Positions 47,782 through 49,451 of a stretch of 49,451 nucleotides of DNA are shown piece by piece (position 1 is the stretch's first letter; each line of letters starts with the position of its first letter). Under the pieces are notes generated by a model. The model was not told the origin of the DNA. It saw nothing but the letters and a program-made list of their open reading frames with translations, and did no database searches. The position numbers and the translations under genes are program-made. The stretch is from JBBDYQ01 sp035553855. Lineage in GTDB: Bacteria > Actinomycetota > Thermoleophilia > Solirubrobacterales > Thermoleophilaceae. Location: NCBI GenBank assembly GCA_035553855.1, contig DATMJO010000109.1, positions 1 to 49,451 of the forward strand, given 5' to 3'.

Positions 47782-49451
47782 TCACCCCCCGGCCGGCTCC
47801 AGCGCCTCCTTGAGGACCTTTTCGATGCTGTCGACCCACACGAACTCCATCGCCTTCACCAGGTTCGGAGGGAAATCGGCGGCGTCCTCGCGGTTCTGCC
47901 GCGGGGCGATCACGCGCTTGATCCCGTTGCGCTGGGCCGCGAGCGACTTCTCCTTGAGGCCGCCGATCGGGAGCACCTGGCCGGTCAGCGTGACCTCGCC
48001 CGTCATGGCGGTGTCGGAGCGCATCGGCCGCCCCGTCGCCAGCGAGACGATCGCCGTGGCCATCGTAATCCCGGCGCTCGGCCCGTCCTTCGGGATCGCC
48101 CCGGCGGGGACGTGCACGTGCACGTCGCGCTCGGAGAACCAGTCCGCGCCCACGTCCCGGCCCCAGCGCGAGATGTTCGCGCGCGCCCACGAATGGGCGG
48201 CATGGGCGGACTCGCGCATCACATCGCCGAGCTGGCCGGTGACCTGGAGGTTGCCCTTGCCCGGGTACGCGGTCGCCTCCACGAACAGCACGTCGCCGCC
48301 TACGGGCGTCCACGCGAGGCCGGTGGCCACCCCGGGCTCGGCGGTGCGGCGCCCCGGATCGGGCTGGATGCGCCGCCTGCCCAGCAGCTCGGTGACCGCG
48401 CGCTTCGTGATCGTGCGCTTGCGGCTGCGGGTGCCCTCGGCGAACTCGCGGGCGACCTTGCGGCAGACGGCGCCGACCTCGCGCTCGAGGTTGCGAACGC
48501 CCGCCTCGCGGGTGTAGCCCTCGACGATCAGCCGCAGCGCATCGTCCTTGAACTCGATCTTCGACTTCGACAGGCCGTTGCGCTCGATCTGGCGGGGAAC
48601 GAGGTAGCGCTTCGCGATCTGGACCTTCTCGTCCTCGGTGTAGCCCGCGAGCTGGATGATCTCCATGCGGTCGCGCAGCGGCCCGGGGATGCGATCGAGC
48701 TCGTTCGCCGTGGTGATGAACATCACCCGCGAGAGGTCGAACGGCAGGTCGAGGTAGTGGTCGCGGAAGGTCGAGTTCTGCTCGGGGTCGAGCACCTCGA
48801 GCATCGCGCTCGCGGGGTCGCCGCGGAAATCGGCGCCCATCTTGTCGATCTCGTCGATCATGAGCACCGGGTTGTTCGAGCCGGCGTCGCGGAGGGCCCG
48901 GATGATGGTGCCCGGAAGCGCGCCGATGTAGGTGCGGCGGTGGCCGCGGATCTCGGACTCGTCGCGGACGCCACCCACCGAGAGTCGCTCGAAGTTGCGC
49001 CCCATCGCCGCGGCGATCGAGCGTCCGAGCGAGGTCTTGCCCACGCCGGGCGGGCCCGCGAAGCAGAGGATCCCGGCGGCCGCGCCGGGCTTCAGCTTCT
49101 GCACGGCGAGGAACTCGAGGATGCGGTCCTTGACGGGCTCGATGTCGTAGTGGTCCCGGTCGAGCTGGCGGCGGGCCTTCTTGAGGTCGAGGTCGTCTGC
49201 CGTGGACGCGGACCACGGCAGCGAGACGATCCACTCCAGGTAGGTGCGGATCACTCCGTGCTCGGCGGCCTGCGGCGGCAGCTTCTCGAGCCGTGAGAGC
49301 TCGCGCTCGGCCTGTTTCAGGGCGTGCTCTGGTAGGTCCGCCGCCTCGATCTGCTCGCGCAGGTCCTGGGCCTCGGCCTCCTGCTCGTCCACCTCCCCGA
49401 GCTCGCGGCGGATAGCGTCGAGCTGCTGGCGGAGGAAGTACTCGCGCTGGG
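47782..49451 (-). CDS. lon: ATP-dependent protease Lon (N-terminal part outside window)
   Basis: The C-terminal 556 or so residues of Lon, cut by the right window edge. Visible: the end of the substrate-binding region (QREYFLRQQLDAIRRELGE, read up to the edge), the AAA+ module with Walker A GPPGVGKTS, Walker B LMIDEIDKMG and sensor segment FITTANELDRIPGPLRDR, and the protease domain with catalytic Ser in PKDGPSAGITM and Lys in GGLKEKSLAA. So both ATPase and peptidase sites are intact. The missing part is the N-terminal LAN domain. Lon degrades misfolded and regulatory proteins. Confidence 0.96.
   Translation of the reverse strand, partial: QREYFLRQQLDAIRRELGEVDEQEAEAQDLREQIEAADLPEHALKQAERELSRLEKLPPQAAEHGVIRTYLEWIVSLPWSASTADDLDLKKARRQLDRDHYDIEPVKDRILEFLAVQKLKPGAAAGILCFAGPPGVGKTSLGRSIAAAMGRNFERLSVGGVRDESEIRGHRRTYIGALPGTIIRALRDAGSNNPVLMIDEIDKMGADFRGDPASAMLEVLDPEQNSTFRDHYLDLPFDLSRVMFITTANELDRIPGPLRDRMEIIQLAGYTEDEKVQIAKRYLVPRQIERNGLSKSKIEFKDDALRLIVEGYTREAGVRNLEREVGAVCRKVAREFAEGTRSRKRTITKRAVTELLGRRRIQPDPGRRTAEPGVATGLAWTPVGGDVLFVEATAYPGKGNLQVTGQLGDVMRESAHAAHSWARANISRWGRDVGADWFSERDVHVHVPAGAIPKDGPSAGITMATAIVSLATGRPMRSDTAMTGEVTLTGQVLPIGGLKEKSLAAQRNGIKRVIAPRQNREDAADFPPNLVKAMEFVWVDSIEKVLKEALEPAGG

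Overview
The window is a strongly GC-rich bacterial chromosome segment. Gene content, the many GTG/TTG starts and the frequent leaderless-type promoters suggest a high-GC actinobacterium. The mix of CsrA, SelD, a DUF2090 aldolase-like protein, R2lox-like oxidases and LCP, FtsB and Mfd genes fits the Thermoleophilia/Solirubrobacterales best. That placement is inferred from protein style, not from a search. Coding density is very high, no stretch over about 300 bases lacks a gene, and no phage, insertion sequence or CRISPR array was found.

Layout. 1-4.6 kb: end of an acidic/proline-rich protein, csaA, an R2lox-like diiron oxidase, a lipoprotein, a small membrane protein, an O-antigen-ligase-like protein and a metallo-hydrolase. 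4.6-10.3 kb: selD, a REP-like palindrome array, a zinc-ribbon rhomboid pseudoprotease, a YbdK-type ligase, a DUF2090 protein, csrA and small hypotheticals. 10.3-18.8 kb (minus strand): ftsB-like, eno, mazG and a parvulin foldase; then mfd, pth and rplY. 18.8-24.8 kb: an ABC1/UbiB kinase, the glmU-prs-DUF2269-GST operon, tRNA-Gln(TTG) and an HNH protein. 24.8-32.5 kb (minus): an M23 peptidase and metG-tatD-rsmA-ispE-dedA/pap2-small membrane protein, joined mostly by 4-nt overlaps, then a PucR/CdaR regulator. 32.6-38 kb: rsmI and a ROK kinase, LCP transferase, an FmdB zinc-ribbon gene under a CIRCE element, glycyl-tRNA synthetase and a secreted protein. 38-44.6 kb: a lipid-flavoured cluster of a double alpha/beta-hydrolase with a PhaC-like half, an R2lox-SCP2 fusion, an MMPL transporter and its TetR regulator. 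44.6-49.45 kb: an M23 peptidase, asparaginase, small proteins and a partial lon.

How the genes work together. Most of the window is housekeeping: translation and ribosome (metG, glyS, pth, rplY, rsmA, rsmI), cell envelope (glmU, ispE, M23, LCP, ligase, PAP2), protein quality control (foldase, lon, csaA, FmdB) and nucleotide supply (prs, mazG). The most interesting unit is a probable TetR regulon. The 14-mer TGGCTGGCC[G/A]GCCA lies upstream of tetR (44.5 kb), upstream of the adjacent MMPL transporter (43.8 kb) and, 42 kb away, upstream of the first R2lox-like oxidase (1.65 kb). This links an oxidase family thought to act on long-chain lipids with an MMPL lipid/drug exporter. A second R2lox-like oxidase fused to an SCP2 sterol/lipid-carrier domain sits beside the transporter.

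Other items worth attention are a textbook CIRCE (HrcA) operator over the promoter of the FmdB gene; a pth gene that can only start at CTG, directly after an in-frame TAG of rplY; two very short divergent promoters whose -10 elements coincide on the two strands; and a general TANNNT element 6-10 nt before start codons, indicating leaderless transcription.
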